Part shown: positions 17,896 through 26,124 of the stretch, one piece after another
Numbering within the stretch: the first letter of the stretch is position 1
Layout of the letters: every line of letters begins with the position of its first letter
Origin: Planctomycetaceae bacterium
GTDB taxonomy: Bacteria; Planctomycetota; Phycisphaerae; UBA1845; UTPLA1
DNA: 64,000 nt
Direction: 5' to 3'
NCBI GenBank assembly: GCA_006969385.1
Contig: CP030884.1
Location: 3,720,001 to 3,784,000, forward strand
Translations under genes and position numbers: made by a program
Notes under the pieces: generated by a model
Databases searched by the model: none
Seen by the model: the letters and a program-made list of their open reading frames with translations, nothing else
What the model was told of the DNA's origin: nothing

Positions 17896-20487
17896 CTACG
17901 GCACGACCGCATTCAAAAACGCCTGCACATCGCGCCCATCGAGCAACCCGTCATTATTCAAATCGCTCGCGGTCTGTCGTTCGCTATCGGTGTCGATGCC
18001 GAGCAACACATCCGCAAGTAGCGCCGCATCGACAGCATCAACGTCACCGTCGCCATCGATATCGCCCACCACGACCGTATTTGGCTCGACCGTCGCGAAT
18101 TGCTGCCCCGTCAGCGCTTCAAAATTCGGCGTCGCGCCCAGATTGGCAACACCGCCGCCGAGACCGGGTAACACCTGATTGCTAACGGCGCCGCTACCTT
18201 GCATGATGAATGCGACGACTTTAAACGGTGCGTCATTCGCCATGCCCAGATCGGCGTAGGGCACCTTCATCTCAAATCCATTGCTTGCCGTCGCGGCATT
18301 CGCAGCGCTGCTGTCGGTGACGCCCATCGCGTTCGTATTTTTCAACGCCACTTGCAATCCGTTCGGGTTGTTGCCGCCGGTTAAGAATCCATCGCCATCG
18401 TTGACCGTGCCGTTACCGCGATAGACCTTTGTGGCCGAGTTACCCGTTGGCAGCGAATATTGATCGACGTAGATGTTGCCGCCAAAAGCGTTGATAAACA
18501 GCATCTCATCGGGCGCGAAATCGGTATCAAATTGCGTACCCGTCAACTGATCGGGACCGGCCGGCGGCGGATTGAGCCCGTTCATATCGAGGACGTTCTG
18601 ACCGCCAGTCGTCGTATCAAACAACACGGCCAGACCGGTACCGTCGGTTGCGAGGTTGCCCGTCAACGCAATGCGTAATCCGTCCGCTTCGTATTTCACG
18701 AACAGTTGATTGAGTTCGGAAATGTTATCACCCAGACCCGTCGCGTTGTCTTGTGTTGCTACCAAATCGGCGGGGGAGAAGCGATTCTGAATTTCAAATC
18801 CGCTCAATGCGTTTGCATCCGGCATCGGTGGCTCAACGTTGACGGCCAAGATGCGATAGCCGTAACCGCCGATGGTTAGCGCATAGCTACTTTTATTCGC
18901 ATTCGTAAGCTGCGATAATGATGCTCCCGACAAAACATCGACAACCGTCGAATTACCACCAACGACTGTGACTTCGCCCAAATTGAGCGCCACATTCCGC
19001 GGTTGGCCGCTCAGGTTGATCGTCACCAACAGCGTTTCTTCGCTAGCCTCATGCCGTAAGAAAGACCAAACCTGCGACGCGCTCGCGGGAACCGGGAAAT
19101 AGTCGCCGCGGCGCAAGGCCACATGATTGTGTCGCGCGGCAATCAATTCCCTATACGTTTCCAAAAGCGAGCCCGGCACGTTGTTTTGTTCTTCAACCGA
19201 GCGACCGTCGTTGTCGGAGGAGAATGGATTGTTATACGCCTGACTATTCAATATCCAATAGTTGCTCATAGGCGGCCCGGCGACAGCGTTCCATTTGAAC
19301 GGCTCGCGAAATGGAATGTCGTTGGCATCGCTGCCGTAGTTGGCCTTTACGCCCGTCATACCGATCTCATCACCGTGATAAATCATCGGCGTGAAAGGTG
19401 CCGTCAACAAAACTGCGGCGGCGGCTTTGCCTTTGTTCAAGCTGGTGCCAATGACCGAGCTGAGTCGGTCCACATCATGATCGCCAATGATGCCCATGAA
19501 ATTCTTACTTGTGGGCAGGGCGGCGAGCGTTGCTTGCGTTTGGCTATACAAATTGGACGCGTTTTCGAACTTCAACGCGTCGCGCGCCGCGAACTCCCAA
19601 GGCTTCGTCATGCTGGCGTCGAAGGCGGGCAACAGATTCGCGCCGGTCGATCCCCAGTCAGCTTGTTCGGCGAAGATAAACACATCTGGCTTTACGCTGC
19701 GCAGCGCATCACGCCACGCGACCCACCAGTCGAGGTTGTATCCCCAACCGTTCGGCCCATTCGGATATTGCGCCCACACGTGGTCGAGACGATAGCCGTC
19801 GATACCGTCGGAAGGGTCGCCGTCGCCATTGGGGTCGAGCCAATATTGCGACCAACTCGTCACTAAATCGCTCGCGTTCTGATTATCGAGGTTCCAATGA
19901 ATAAACCCGACGCTCGCGCCGTTCCAACTGTTGTAAACGCTGCCCAGGTAATTGGTGTTGAAAAAATTCTCGAACGCCAGCCAATTATCGAATTGACTGC
20001 TCGGATTCCCCGCAGCGCTTTGATACCACGTGGTGTTATGACTGATGCCGTAAACCACAAAATCGATAAACACCTTGATGCCACGCTGATGGGCCGCATC
20101 GACGAAATTGAGAAACTCCGCCTCGGTGCCGAAGCGATCGTTCACCTGATCGCCGGGGCCGTGTTGGTAACCGTGATACGCCGGCGACGGAAAGATTGGA
20201 TTCATCCACACCGCCGTCACGCCTAGCTCTTCAAGATAGTCCAACGAAGCCGTCATGCCGTTGAAATCACCAAAGCGCTGCGCATCGTTGTCCGAATCGC
20301 GCCATGCAATTGGCATGAAGTGATAAAAGATATCGTCTCCGATCGGACGGCCGTTAAGCGGTTGGGCGGAGGCAACGTCAAAGATGCTTACGGCAAGTGT
20401 GACGACCAACGTAAGCAAAATCTTGTGTCGAAGCGTAGGAATAAATGGCACGTTATCGCTTTCGTTTAGGGTATATGGCTTTTGCAC
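17896..20487 (-). CDS. Secreted GH13 alpha-amylase family enzyme with C-terminal dockerin-like repeat
   Basis: The 863-residue glycoside hydrolase has a signal peptide (about residues 20-42, ending VASAQ), a GH13 barrel with nucleophile Asp235 (GYRLDHVW), acid/base Glu274 (FIFAEQADW) and transition-state Asp338 (GIIGDHDVD), and a C-terminal beta domain. A beta-sandwich region (about 565-800) follows, ending in EF-hand-like dockerin segments (GDIDGDGDVDAVDAALLADV, DLNNDGLLDGRDVQAF). It should cleave alpha-glucans outside the cytoplasm. The first codon is GTG; an in-frame GTG 12 codons later is an equally likely start. Nothing nearby encodes other glucan enzymes. Confidence 0.9.
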   Translation of the reverse strand: MQKPYTLNESDNVPFIPTLRHKILLTLVVTLAVSIFDVASAQPLNGRPIGDDIFYHFMPIAWRDSDNDAQRFGDFNGMTASLDYLEELGVTAVWMNPIFPSPAYHGYQHGPGDQVNDRFGTEAEFLNFVDAAHQRGIKVFIDFVVYGISHNTTWYQSAAGNPSSQFDNWLAFENFFNTNYLGSVYNSWNGASVGFIHWNLDNQNASDLVTSWSQYWLDPNGDGDPSDGIDGYRLDHVWAQYPNGPNGWGYNLDWWVAWRDALRSVKPDVFIFAEQADWGSTGANLLPAFDASMTKPWEFAARDALKFENASNLYSQTQATLAALPTSKNFMGIIGDHDVDRLSSVIGTSLNKGKAAAAVLLTAPFTPMIYHGDEIGMTGVKANYGSDANDIPFREPFKWNAVAGPPMSNYWILNSQAYNNPFSSDNDGRSVEEQNNVPGSLLETYRELIAARHNHVALRRGDYFPVPASASQVWSFLRHEASEETLLVTINLSGQPRNVALNLGEVTVVGGNSTVVDVLSGASLSQLTNANKSSYALTIGGYGYRILAVNVEPPMPDANALSGFEIQNRFSPADLVATQDNATGLGDNISELNQLFVKYEADGLRIALTGNLATDGTGLAVLFDTTTGGQNVLDMNGLNPPPAGPDQLTGTQFDTDFAPDEMLFINAFGGNIYVDQYSLPTGNSATKVYRGNGTVNDGDGFLTGGNNPNGLQVALKNTNAMGVTDSSAANAATASNGFEMKVPYADLGMANDAPFKVVAFIMQGSGAVSNQVLPGLGGGVANLGATPNFEALTGQQFATVEPNTVVVGDIDGDGDVDAVDAALLADVLLGIDTDSERQTASDLNNDGLLDGRDVQAFLNAVVP

Positions 20488-20652
20488 TTCGATATTGGCG
20501 CTAAGGCCGTGGGATATTGTAGCAAAACGATTTACTAAATGAAAACCAAGCGGCGTGGCAGATAGTCGTGATCTCCGTACGTCCCCTCACAGAACTCAAA
20601 AAAGTTAAGACGCGATTACGCCAAACTAAAGCGGCAGTTACAGAAAATAGTG

Positions 20653-21897
20653 TCACTCCTCCTTAAACGAGACCGCGAAGATCGCAAAATCGGTGCGTAT
20701 GTAGAGCATGCCGTTCGCATAGGCCATCGGTGATTCGACACGAATCTGACTGTCAGGATTGTCGTAGAGTTTGAGTTCTGCCTCCGGCTGCCATCCATTA
20801 CTGGAGACCTTGCCAACCTTCAGCACGCCTTCGCGATCTGCCAAAGCGACGATGCGATTTCCCGCTCGAATCGGGAACGCATCCGTTTTTGATTTCCACG
20901 CCAATTCGCCATCTTTTAAGGATAAACCTGCGAGTTTTCTGGTCTGCACGCCGATCAGTAGGTCATTCATGCGGGCCAAGGGGCTGATGGTGCCAGCGAT
21001 TCGCTCGGATACCCATAACTTCTTTACCTTCCATCCGTTGGCCGTCAAAGAGACTTTGAGAAGTACTGAGCGTTCGGCAGCAGAGATGAAAATGCGATCC
21101 TGGTCCAGCGGCATCGGCGTCCAAGAGCTGGTGGTACCGACATCGATCGACCATAGCTCCGCACCATTGGTCGGGCTCACGGAAAATACGCGACCGTCTC
21201 CCTGACTGATAACCTGAGGCACGCCTGCAAACTTCGCCAAGGCGGGTGAGCGGTAATCATTCCCGTCGCCCGCCACCTGCCACAACACCTCGCCGCTCTC
21301 GATGGTTAGCGCGACCAGTGAGCGACCATCGCCTAGTACGCCTTTGCCGCCGGCCTGAACGATAACGCGATCGTCTAAGAGCAATGGAGACGTTGCAAAA
21401 CCATAATGCGGCGTTTTGGAACCGAAGTCCCAGGCTAAGTTGCGGGTCCAGACTTCCGTGCCATCCTTGGCATTCAAGCAAACAAGCTTGCCATATGCGC
21501 TAATTGCGAAAACGAAGCGGTCGTTGATGGCAGGCGTCGATAAGGGCCCGTCGATCGACCCGTCGTGCCCCTTATATTTCTTGCCAAGGCGGCGACCCCA
21601 AACTTCTTTTCCGTTGTCGGCATTAAGTAGAACTGCAGTATCTGAGGCGCCGTCATTCATCAGACAGACAAGGTTTTTCCCCCGAATGGCAACTGCCGAG
21701 TAACCGCTCCCGATGTCGCGTTTCCATTCCAATCGCGGTACGAGGCGTTGGTTAGCAGGAATCACCCAATCCTCGCGCGCCGCATTTTGACGCTCCGGCC
21801 CGCCTAACCATTGGTTCCAATCATTGGCGGCATAGCCGAATTGCTGGACTGCAACGATCGACCATACCGCCAGCTTGAATGAGATGTGCAAATTCAC
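20653..21897 (-). CDS. Secreted PQQ/BamB-type beta-propeller protein
   Basis: This is an exported propeller with repeated blade motifs: KLVCLNAKDGTEVWTRNLAW, SLVALTIESGEVLWQVAGDG, VFSVSPTNGAELWSIDVGT and LAGLSLKDGELAWKSK. These are PQQ-like repeats found in BamB and in many planctomycete exported proteins; no alcohol-dehydrogenase active-site motifs are seen, so an enzymatic role is not supported. I choose the GTG at 21897 because AAGGGG lies 6 nt upstream and it opens a signal peptide (NLHISFKLAVWSIVAVQQFG). A longer start at 21912 has no ribosome site. The gene is monocistronic. Confidence 0.82.
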   Translation of the reverse strand: MNLHISFKLAVWSIVAVQQFGYAANDWNQWLGGPERQNAAREDWVIPANQRLVPRLEWKRDIGSGYSAVAIRGKNLVCLMNDGASDTAVLLNADNGKEVWGRRLGKKYKGHDGSIDGPLSTPAINDRFVFAISAYGKLVCLNAKDGTEVWTRNLAWDFGSKTPHYGFATSPLLLDDRVIVQAGGKGVLGDGRSLVALTIESGEVLWQVAGDGNDYRSPALAKFAGVPQVISQGDGRVFSVSPTNGAELWSIDVGTTSSWTPMPLDQDRIFISAAERSVLLKVSLTANGWKVKKLWVSERIAGTISPLARMNDLLIGVQTRKLAGLSLKDGELAWKSKTDAFPIRAGNRIVALADREGVLKVGKVSSNGWQPEAELKLYDNPDSQIRVESPMAYANGMLYIRTDFAIFAVSFKEE

Positions 21898-22135
21898 CAA
21901 AGCCCCCTTCACCGCATCACATCTAGAGCACGCGCGGACAATACCGTAAGAGACGCGAGTGAAGGTTCGATGGAGAGGGCGATTCGGATTCGAAATTAGG
22001 GAGAATTTGGTAAACGCAATTGGCGGTTCGATTTAAAGCAACAACTATGCAGACAGTGAGTCGCAATACTTAAAAAAACATTTCAACCGTGAGGGGCGGA
22101 TCGAAGATTCAAAAACAACGGTCAATGTCCGGCAC

Positions 22136-22621
22136 CTACCCTAAGTTTAAGTTGATACCGCGAATGCTACACTCAAACGCCATACGGCCGCCGACAAAGG
22201 CCTGCACGCCGCACGTGTAACACCGCAGGCGCGGGTCGGTGACTTTGGCAATCAGAATCACGCGGTTGGGGGGAAACACCGAGTCGCGAAACTTCCCATC
22301 GTTGATCGCGCCGAAGCCCATGACGTCCTTGCAATCTTTGTAGAGCATCTTCTGCGAGAAAGAGCAGAGCTGAGCGGCGGATTCGATCATAAGAACGCCC
22401 GGAAAAATCGCCTTGCTCGGCATATGACCGCGGCACCACCATTCGTCGTCGCGAATATCTCGGAAGGCCGCGAAGATTTGGTTTTCCTCATCGCAAAGCG
22501 GAATGCCGTCCAGCATCGCCATTTCGTGTGCCTGCGGTAGCAATTGATAAATCGCCTCGCGTGTGTAAGCCAACTCGTCGCAGTTGATGGATTGTGGGTC
22601 GCAATAGGCGGCAGGTGGCAT
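22136..22621 (-). CDS. FabZ-like 3-hydroxyacyl-ACP dehydratase (hotdog fold)
   Basis: The 161-residue hotdog protein keeps the FabZ active-site pair: His66 and Glu80 in GHMPSKAIFPGVLMIESAAQ, the same spacing as HFPGxPVMPGVLxxEAxAQ. The family dehydrates beta-hydroxyacyl-ACP in fatty acid synthesis; planctomycetes carry several FabZ/FabA-like paralogues. The start at 22621 has GGAG 8 nt upstream; a longer frame would read through the terminator at 22678-22709. The N-terminus (YQLLPQAHEMAMLDGI) also fits the family. Whether this copy serves bulk lipid or a specialised lipid is unknown. Confidence 0.85.
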   Translation of the reverse strand: MPPAAYCDPQSINCDELAYTREAIYQLLPQAHEMAMLDGIPLCDEENQIFAAFRDIRDDEWWCRGHMPSKAIFPGVLMIESAAQLCSFSQKMLYKDCKDVMGFGAINDGKFRDSVFPPNRVILIAKVTDPRLRCYTCGVQAFVGGRMAFECSIRGINLNLG

Positions 22622-22677
22622 AACGGGCTCCGCAAGGGATCGATGGGAGATAGGGCGTGGTAACTCGACTGCAAAGG

Positions 22678-22709
22678 CAATAAAAGAAGGGCGGCAAAGG
22701 CCCGCCCTT
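22678..22709 (-). terminator. Rho-independent terminator after histone-like gene
   Basis: Read on the minus strand, AAGGGCGG, a 7-nt loop and CCGCCCTT are followed by CTTTTATT. It lies 56 nt after the stop of the histone-like gene and before the FabZ-like gene. Confidence 0.75.
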
Positions 22710-22765
22710 GGCTTCCGTTGGTTAGTTTGGCGCATCGCAAGGTGCGAACACCTAAGATCGCGTGC

Positions 22766-22942
22766 TTACGGCTGTGACGATCGTACTTCCAGAATGACCT
22801 TGCGGACCTCCTGAGCGGCATTTTTGATGTCTTGCATCGCCTTGCGGACGCGTGTACCTGCCGCCTTGTTACCACCCTCAGCCTTGGCGACATCCTCGGC
22901 ACAGGACTCGACCAGTCGCTTGAGTTGTTCGTAAGCCTCCAT
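22766..22942 (-). CDS. Histone H1-like mini-protein (Hc1 family)
   Basis: This 58-residue gene is short and was found by reading the strand directly. The protein starts MEAYEQLKRLVESCAEDVAK and continues GGNKAAGTRVRKAMQDIKN, which is the Hc1/histone H1-like pattern (GNKAAGTRxRKxxQDIK) of Chlamydiae and Planctomycetes. It lacks the long Lys/Ala-rich tail of chlamydial Hc1. It would bind DNA or be nucleoid-associated. AAGGAG lies 8 nt before the ATG and a terminator follows. It is divergent from rpmH. Confidence 0.85.
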   Translation of the reverse strand: MEAYEQLKRLVESCAEDVAKAEGGNKAAGTRVRKAMQDIKNAAQEVRKVILEVRSSQP

Positions 22943-23061
22943 AGGGGTATCTCCTTGATATTGGGTAGGTCGGCCTCGTGTTCTGAGCCGATCGGATTCT
23001 CTTACTTACGTCGGAAGTCTAGCAAGCCGCTTAACAGCACGCAAACGGGGTTTTTTACAAA

Positions 23062-23083
23062 AATTCTTGCCTCAGCAAGAATT
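23062..23083. promoter_or_regulatory. Perfect 9-bp palindrome between histone-like gene and rpmH
   Basis: AATTCTTGC, loop CTCA, GCAAGAATT. On the minus strand it is followed by TTTTTG, so it could act as a leader attenuator or terminator ahead of the histone-like gene, or as an operator for the divergent pair. It lies 120 nt from the histone-like start and 111 nt from rpmH. Confidence 0.5.
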
Positions 23084-23193
23084 GCGCGACTTCGGTGCCG
23101 CGTCAAAGGGCGGCGTAGAACCTGCTGAGTTGCAATTTCGCCGTGATTTGGTAGCCTAACCGATTCGAAAAAGCCGAACGGAGCCCGAAGATC

Positions 23194-23334
23194 ATGCATT
23201 ACGCACATCGAATCAGCCATCGCAAACGAGCCCGCAAGCAGGGATTTCGCGCTCGCATGCGCCGTCCGGGCGGACGAAAACTGATCGCCCGCAAGCGCCG
23301 CCGCGGTCGCCGCGTCAATGTAAAAGGTTTATAG
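23194..23334 (+). CDS. rpmH: 50S ribosomal protein bL34
   Basis: This 46-residue basic protein was found by direct reading. It contains the bL34 core RKQGFRARMRRPGGRKLIAR followed by KRRRGRRVNV, matching the universal HGFRARMxTxxGRxVLxxRRxKGRxxL pattern. The N-terminus (MHYAHRISHRKR) replaces the common MKRTxQPS form, which I believe is usual in Phycisphaerae. bL34 is a structural protein of the large subunit. It usually neighbours dnaA/rnpA; here it stands alone opposite the histone-like gene. Confidence 0.9.
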   Translation: MHYAHRISHRKRARKQGFRARMRRPGGRKLIARKRRRGRRVNVKGL

Positions 23335-23341
23335 GTAAAGA

Positions 23342-23356
23342 CTTGCGGGCTTTTTT
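23342..23356 (+). terminator. rpmH terminator 3' arm and T6 tract
   Basis: CTTGCGGGC directly followed by TTTTTT, 8 nt after the rpmH stop. The only perfect 9-nt complements (GCCCGCAAG) lie inside the rpmH coding sequence at 23287-23295 and 23230-23238. A terminator stem would therefore have to form with coding sequence. Confidence 0.55.
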
Positions 23357-23401
23357 CTATGTCGCGACGCCAGCGGTGGCGCGATTCGCAACGCCCGCAC
23401 G

Positions 23402-24160
23402 TTAGAACTTCGGTCGCTCCACGATCGAAGGTACCGGCCATTTTTCAAACGCCTTCATCGGGTCGGTGAACCCGATCGGTCGCGGAACGGCATACAACTC
23501 GCCATACGTGTACCCGCACGATCCCCCCTCAAATCCTGCCAATGACCGCACGTAATGAATCACCCGCTCAAGTCGTTCGCCCGGAAACTGGGACCGATAA
23601 CATGAGATCGCAGCCAATTTCTTATCGAACGTAGTCGTGATATCGGCCACAAACTGACTCGCAAAGCTCTCCATTTGGGCCGAACGGGAGATCGGTCGGT
23701 AGATCAGATGATCGACCGGATGGGGCTCGGTATCGTTAAATCGCTCGTTCCACTTCGTAAGCTGCGAATAGAAGCGTGTCGCCTCGGTAATGAGCTGCGC
23801 TTGGTAATGATCGGGTGATGCAGCGACCGTGCGACCAGCGATGCCGACCAACACGCGCGGTTTATATTTGCGAATCACGCTTGCGAGTGCGAAACGCGGC
23901 TCGGGACCGTCCATGAGCACGCGATTGGTCAGCCCCAGCATTTCGCACACCTGCACGCCCAAGACGTCTGCGGCCGCCAGCATCTCTTTATGTCGTGTGT
24001 CAGGGTCGCCATGGGGCGTCGGCTCGCCGTTCGTCATGTGCACCATGCCGACGCGATAACCCTGCTCGACCAAACTGGCGATCAGGCCACCGCAGCCGAT
24101 TTCCAAATCGTCCGGATGCGGGGCGGTAAATATAATGTCAAGTTGATCGGCCTGGGCCAT
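23402..24160 (-). CDS. LmbE/PIG-L family deacetylase (BshB1-like)
   Basis: The 252-residue zinc-dependent N-deacetylase has the metal motif APHPDDLEIGCGG (His15, Asp17, Asp18) and a second metal-site region AASPDHYQAQ. The layout (TRHKEMLAAADVLGV, RVLMDGPEPRFALASVIRKY, KLAAISCYRSQF) resembles BshB1, which deacetylates GlcNAc-malate in bacillithiol synthesis, but other LmbE members act on GlcNAc-inositol or sugars. The start at 24160 (MAQADQ) has AAGGGGAT upstream; a start 10 codons earlier lacks one. No other bacillithiol genes are nearby. Confidence 0.87.
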   Translation of the reverse strand: MAQADQLDIIFTAPHPDDLEIGCGGLIASLVEQGYRVGMVHMTNGEPTPHGDPDTRHKEMLAAADVLGVQVCEMLGLTNRVLMDGPEPRFALASVIRKYKPRVLVGIAGRTVAASPDHYQAQLITEATRFYSQLTKWNERFNDTEPHPVDHLIYRPISRSAQMESFASQFVADITTTFDKKLAAISCYRSQFPGERLERVIHYVRSLAGFEGGSCGYTYGELYAVPRPIGFTDPMKAFEKWPVPSIVERPKF

Positions 24161-24403
24161 GGTTATCCCCTTCGTGCTACGCAGCGGCATTCATCCACTG
24201 CCGATGCCGGTGCTTATGAGTCACGGAATATAGGTACGGCACGAGGTCGGGACAACACGTGCGGCCGCCGTGCGCGATCATCACGCTCGAAAAGCTTGCC
24301 AACGTGCATCATAGGCTGGCTGGCCTACAATCCCGGCATGGGCGATAAGCATGGGCGTTCGCTGCCTTATTAGACGACGAATCGAGCGAGGAGCAACACG
24401 AAT

Positions 24404-24688
24404 ATGGCCAAAGCAATCTGGAACGGTCAAGTATTGGCCGAGAGCGATCAGACGGTGGTGGTGGACAACAATCACTATTTCCCGCCGGATGCGATCAATA
24501 CCGAATTCCTCAAAGATAGCGACACCACGTCGGTCTGCCCGTGGAAGGGCCAGGCGTCGTACTACAACATCGTGGTGGACGGCGAAGTGAACGTCGACGC
24601 GGCCTGGACGTATCCCGACACCAAGCCCGAAGCGAAGAATATCGAAAAGTACGTCGCATTCTGGAAGGGTGTTGCGGTCGAGGCGTAA
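24404..24688 (+). CDS. DUF427 domain protein
   Basis: The 94-residue single-domain protein has the family pattern: AIWNGQVLAESDQTVVV, YFPPDAIN, SVCPWKGQASYYNI and AAWTYPDTKPEAKNIEKYVA. DUF427 proteins are small beta-rich proteins of unknown biochemical role, widespread in bacteria and fungi. Length is complete for a one-domain member. GAGGAG lies 15-20 nt before the ATG. Neighbours give no function. Confidence 0.9.
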   Translation: MAKAIWNGQVLAESDQTVVVDNNHYFPPDAINTEFLKDSDTTSVCPWKGQASYYNIVVDGEVNVDAAWTYPDTKPEAKNIEKYVAFWKGVAVEA

Positions 24689-24769
24689 CGCATGCGCCCG
24701 TCAGTAGCCGTCCGCCAAAAGTTATTGCCGTAAATTGGCAGGGTTGACCGTCCTGCGTAGAATCGCCGT

Positions 24770-25228
24770 ATGGCGTCGGGAATCCCGGTCTCAACTCGCA
24801 AGCATCAATCGACGCGGCTTAAGCGCGCTTGCACACTCCTTGTTGCGATCTCCTTTCTGCTAATCCTTGGGTGTATCGAACCGTTACCGGCCAGCAATCG
24901 CGCACGCATCCAGCACGAAGAGCCGTCCGTACGCATCAAGGCAATTGTCGAAGCGGGCCGCCTGCGTGACGACAAGGCCGTGCCGCTGATCGTGGATCGC
25001 CTCGAAGACGAGGACGAAGGCGTTCGGCTGTATGCGATTATCGCGCTCGAAAAAATCACCGGCGAGCGATTCGGATACGACTACGGCGATTCGATGTCCG
25101 AGCGGGCCGGCGCTGTGGAGCGTTGGCGCAATTTTGTGCGGCGGCGCGTGGCGCAATCGAACGAACCCGGAAAAAACGTGATCCCCCAACCGAGTGGTGG
25201 TGCGGAAGGGCTACCGGGTTCACCATGA
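24770..25228 (+). CDS. HEAT-repeat lipoprotein
   Basis: The 152-residue protein has an N-terminal signal ending in a lipobox (LLILGCIEP), so it is likely a lipoprotein. Two HEAT/PBS-type helical repeats follow (EPSVRIKAIVEAGRLRDDKA, DEGVRLYAIIALEKITGERF). The C-terminal 40 residues are Pro/Gly-rich. HEAT repeats usually mediate protein contacts. It opens a same-strand run with the RsbW-like, STAS and MlaE genes (gaps of about 30 nt). Confidence 0.75.
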   Translation: MASGIPVSTRKHQSTRLKRACTLLVAISFLLILGCIEPLPASNRARIQHEEPSVRIKAIVEAGRLRDDKAVPLIVDRLEDEDEGVRLYAIIALEKITGERFGYDYGDSMSERAGAVERWRNFVRRRVAQSNEPGKNVIPQPSGGAEGLPGSP

Positions 25229-25259
25229 TCCCGGCATAATGCCGATCAAGAGTTGGCAG

Positions 25260-25706
25260 ATGGCAAGCGATTACCCCATATCATTGAACATCATGAGCAG
25301 CCCGCGCAGCTTGCCCGTGGTGCGCGCCGCGGTCGAACAGATGGCGGCGATGGAAGGCTTTTCCAAGAAGGATTGCCACGGTCTGGTGCTGGCCATCGAT
25401 GAAGCGCTCGCCAACGTCATCAAGCACGGCTACGAGAATCGCCACGATCAACCGATCACGATCAGCATGGAGCCGCAAACGGCGCCGGATGGTCGCTGTG
25501 GGATTTCGGTGGTGGTGCGCGATCGCGGTAAGCAGGTCGATCCGTCCGCTATCTCCGGGCGCGACCTCGATGATGTCCGCCCCGGTGGACTGGGCGTGCA
25601 CCTTATCAAAGCGTTGATGGACGAAGCCGAGTATAGCTGCCCGGCAGAGGGCGGTATGATGTTGCGCATGGTGAAATACGCCACGCCCGAAGCAGCGGAA
25701 TCCTAA
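25260..25706 (+). CDS. RsbW/SpoIIAB-like anti-sigma factor, serine-protein kinase (HATPase)
   Basis: The ~148-residue GHKL ATPase has an N-box DEALANVIKHGYEN (Glu49, Asn52), G1-type box VRDRGKQVDP and G2-type box PGGLGVHLIKALMDEAEY. This set defines the RsbW/SpoIIAB-like kinases that phosphorylate STAS antagonists and may bind sigma factors. The next gene encodes a STAS protein, so the pair is a partner-switching module. Start choice is weak: ATG 25260 gives the family-like N-terminus, and an in-frame ATG at 25239 is possible. No sigma factor gene is visible in the window. Confidence 0.87.
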   Translation: MASDYPISLNIMSSPRSLPVVRAAVEQMAAMEGFSKKDCHGLVLAIDEALANVIKHGYENRHDQPITISMEPQTAPDGRCGISVVVRDRGKQVDPSAISGRDLDDVRPGGLGVHLIKALMDEAEYSCPAEGGMMLRMVKYATPEAAES

Positions 25707-25736
25707 TCGGGTCGTCAGGCAGAGGTTTTTGTTGGT

Positions 25737-26090
25737 ATGGCGGATCGTTCCGGCGACAGTCTGGTGAAAGAGGTCAAACGCATCGACAAGAATGCTGTCG
25801 TCGTGTTGTCCGGTGAAGTCGACCTGCATCAATCGCCGGCGTTGCACTCAACTTTGCTCGAAATCGCCAAGGAGCGACCTCCGAAGTTTATTCTCGATCT
25901 GAATGATGTCGGCTACATCGATTCGTCCGGCGTGGGGACGTTCGTCGATGTCTTTCGCCGCGTGAATAGTTACAAAGGCCAGATGATGCTCGTCGGCCTC
26001 AACGATCGCGTGCGCAGCGTTTTCGAAATCACCAAGCTGGATCGCTTCTTTACGATCTGCGATACGGAAGAACAAGCGCTCAACGGTTAA
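25737..26090 (+). CDS. STAS-domain anti-anti-sigma factor
   Basis: The 117-residue single STAS domain has the phosphorylatable motif VGYIDSSGVGTFVDVF (DSSG at 62-65), as in RsbV/SpoIIAA. Phosphorylation by the adjacent RsbW-like kinase would control partner binding. The next gene encodes an MlaE-type permease, and Mla transporters use a STAS protein (MlaB) as a regulatory subunit, so a second reading is that this protein serves the transporter. The intact DSSG favours the partner-switch role. AGAGG lies upstream of the ATG. Confidence 0.9.
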   Translation: MADRSGDSLVKEVKRIDKNAVVVLSGEVDLHQSPALHSTLLEIAKERPPKFILDLNDVGYIDSSGVGTFVDVFRRVNSYKGQMMLVGLNDRVRSVFEITKLDRFFTICDTEEQALNG

Positions 26091-26124
26091 CACCGCCACG
26101 CGTTTGATCATGTCTTAGAGGTCT

